The position numbers were made by a program, and so were the translations under genes. The notes under the pieces are model-generated. The model saw only the letters and a list, made by a program, of their open reading frames with translations, had not been told where the DNA came from and made no database searches. A stretch of DNA of 64,000 bases from Tritrichomonas musculus (taxonomy: Eukaryota; Parabasalia; Tritrichomonadida; Tritrichomonadidae), in assembly GCA_039105265.1 (NCBI GenBank), contig JAPFFF010000021.1:1-64000 (forward strand), read 5' to 3'. Shown here piece after piece: positions 62,296-64,000 of the stretch (positions are counted from its first letter, which is position 1; each line of letters starts with the position of its first letter).

Positions 62296-64000
62296 TTAAT
62301 CGCAATCAGCATCAGGATTATGGCTATCATTTTCTTCTTCTTCTTCATCGTCATCACTCTCTTCCTTGTCATTCATTTGATAAATTATTTCATTAATAAT
62401 TGCTGGATGCTCATTCCAGCAGTGCTCACAAAGATTACTTTTTGAATCCAAAGGATTGTTGCACATGTAGCATTTCTTCTTTGAAACTGACACTCTTCCT
62501 GTCAAATTCAAAAAGCTCAAGAATAATTCTTTCACATTCATCTCGGCATCATCTGCAACCTCGCTTGCATTGAAATGTTTTTGACAGTGTTCGATGAACT
62601 TTCTAGCATATGAACTCTTGAATTTTTGGCACTTTTTACATTGGAGTTTGTTTCCTTTTACAACGGACAAACAGCGAAGCACTGCGAACTTAAGAAGGTC
62701 GAAATCTAAGCCAATCATAGAGAGCACCATGTCAGGATTTGAATTCCAGAACTGGTCTACATCAACTTTTTCTGAATTGCGGAGCTTTTTGAGAGAAACC
62801 GCTTTCTTAACCAATTCTCGTTTTGGATTCGATTTCCGAATTTTCGGCTGCCAGAAAGTCTCGCTTTTGCGCGGGAAATAATTCGGATAGCACTGATAGA
62901 GAGCCACAACATCGAAGGCTGAATAAATAACCTGTATCTTCTTCAACTTCTTCGAATTCCAATTCGAGCATGACACTTTTTTATCCTTGAAGAGCTCAGA
63001 CGGTTTTCCCCCGAATTTTTCGACCATTTTCTCAAAATTGAGAGAGAATTTGTATGGTCGCAGTCGTGTCAATTCGACGTCTTCGATGTTCATTTCAAAG
63101 TCGTCACCGAAGAATCGCCTCAGACGATCCATGTCACCAGGGATTCCTTTCGCAACGAACTTCAAACCGTTTTCTTTTGACAAAAAATGCATCATTTCTT
63201 CATTTTTCTCATTTTTTCTCTGCCGAAACAAAAACGCGCCTTTCGAACAACAAAACTGAAACAGACAGACTGGCGCCGCCTCGACTCTATTCAGTGGCAG
63301 ATACTCCATATCGAAGAAGATAACATCATCGCACGAAATCAGTGGTGCGTACTTCTGGATGTCATTCACGGCGTCGAGCAAATAAACCTTTGAAAACTGG
63401 CCAGGAAAGAACTCAATCTCAGCAAACGATTCCAAAGTCCACTTAGAATCGCCGAATGAAGAAAGGGGAGTCTCTTCATTAAAGGATATTTTGCCATAGT
63501 CAATATTTTGGCCTTTCGGATCGTAATCGTCGCTTTCATCTTGATCCTGCTCGAAATCGACTTCCTCAAAAAAGTGTTGCTCAACTTGGCTTTCAATAAT
63601 TGGCGGAAGATTCTCATAGCAGAGCGAAAGGCCGTATGCAATGAAGGCCGTGTGCAGGACCTGTCGAAAAGGAAGATTTCTCAGTCCCCATTTTTTTGCG
63701 CTGTCCATTCGGAACTCTTTCTCGCTGTAAGAAAGCTGTGTTTTACAGTGTTTCTTGATGAAATTGAAATGGTTCGCAAATTGACCTTTCGGAACACGCG
63801 TGCGAGAGATGTCTTCAATGTCTGTCTCAATGTCGTAGCCGAACATTTTCTCAAGATTCATTCGAAGATACATTACACCAAATGTATAGAATTTTTGATC
63901 GTCTTTTTTACTCAAAAAGTGGCGAATTTGATCGTTCCCTTTCGCGTTCTTGCAATGGAAGACAAAGACGCCTGAAAGGCCGCAGAAAGTTATCACGTTA
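62296..64000 (-). CDS. Tandem 3'-5' exonuclease-domain protein with zinc fingers, partial
   Basis: The frame is open to the right edge, so the 5' end is missing; at least 567 residues are visible (numbered from 63996). Two DnaQ/RNase D-like exonuclease domains are in tandem. The first, cut by the edge, ends at about 130. The second spans about 205-370, with the D-x-E motif as Asp229 and Glu231 (VIFFDMEYLP) and IYSAFDVVALY near its end, matching the YxxxD motif region. In the first copy the same place reads TAFIAYGLSL, so the late Asp is absent and that domain may be inactive. The C-terminus has two Cys/His clusters (CKKC..H....H and CYMCNNP..CEHCWNEH) that look like zinc fingers, then a poly-acidic tail. 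Probable role: RNA or DNA 3'-end trimming. Confidence 0.75.
   Translation of the reverse strand, partial: NVITFCGLSGVFVFHCKNAKGNDQIRHFLSKKDDQKFYTFGVMYLRMNLEKMFGYDIETDIEDISRTRVPKGQFANHFNFIKKHCKTQLSYSEKEFRMDSAKKWGLRNLPFRQVLHTAFIAYGLSLCYENLPPIIESQVEQHFFEEVDFEQDQDESDDYDPKGQNIDYGKISFNEETPLSSFGDSKWTLESFAEIEFFPGQFSKVYLLDAVNDIQKYAPLISCDDVIFFDMEYLPLNRVEAAPVCLFQFCCSKGAFLFRQRKNEKNEEMMHFLSKENGLKFVAKGIPGDMDRLRRFFGDDFEMNIEDVELTRLRPYKFSLNFEKMVEKFGGKPSELFKDKKVSCSNWNSKKLKKIQVIYSAFDVVALYQCYPNYFPRKSETFWQPKIRKSNPKRELVKKAVSLKKLRNSEKVDVDQFWNSNPDMVLSMIGLDFDLLKFAVLRCLSVVKGNKLQCKKCQKFKSSYARKFIEHCQKHFNASEVADDAEMNVKELFLSFLNLTGRVSVSKKKCYMCNNPLDSKSNLCEHCWNEHPAIINEIIYQMNDKEESDDDEEEEENDSHNPDADCD

Noticed and set aside
63054-63975. 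Several plus-strand frames of 68-155 codons opposite the exonuclease gene
   Set aside because: Antisense shadows; the minus strand carries recognisable exonuclease motifs throughout.

Overview
The window is nuclear DNA of a trichomonad parabasalid, most like Tritrichomonas or Trichomonas. The evidence is the AT-rich intergenic DNA, intronless genes, several protein families expanded in trichomonads (TKL-type kinases with tandem or Sel1-repeat architecture, calpain-like and subtilisin-like proteases, tetraspanins, BTB/BACK plus F5/8-type-C proteins), a Mutator-like transposon and a Polinton-class element. The species is inferred from gene content only.

Layout. 1-2009: 3' part of a pseudokinase-like gene on the minus strand, leaving the window on the left and cut at its 5' end by a transposon. 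2010-12691: a 10.7-kb Mutator-like element (MULE) with one transposase gene between two giant inverted arms; each arm is about 320 bp of unique outer TIR plus a tandem array of a 135-bp unit (21 units left, 36 right). 12700-17068: a second inverted-repeat (foldback) element abutting the MULE, with 300-bp ends and no transposase. 17836-19419: a head-to-head pair of F5/8-type-C gene copies, both incomplete at their shared junction. 19851-39364: ordinary host genes: calpain with a C-terminal CaaX box, tRNA-Ala(TGC), a tetraspanin, a membrane-anchored subtilisin, a tandem pseudokinase-kinase, a probable CoA-dependent acyltransferase, and a TKL kinase with Sel1 repeats. 39700-41792: a decayed GH2 beta-galactosidase pseudogene.

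41866-54849: a 12,984-bp Polinton-like element with 184-bp TIRs that look identical and a 5-bp flanking direct repeat (agtaa). It carries a DDE integrase, an AEP primase-SF3 helicase fusion, and a protein with two Ulp1/adenain-like cysteine protease domains, plus about a dozen small unknown genes. I see no protein-primed DNA polymerase B, no packaging ATPase and no recognisable capsid gene, so it differs from the classical Maverick/Polinton plan known in trichomonads. It has internal gene families and its own recurring promoter-like motifs. It looks whole or nearly whole and recent.

55150-64000: a divergent SRP54-like GTPase with altered G motifs, a CHD-type chromatin remodeller, and the 3' part of a tandem 3'-5' exonuclease-domain gene that leaves the window on the right.

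The host genes show no operon logic; each has its own AT-rich flanks. The two most unusual structures are the satellite-armed MULE and the polymerase-less Polinton-like element.
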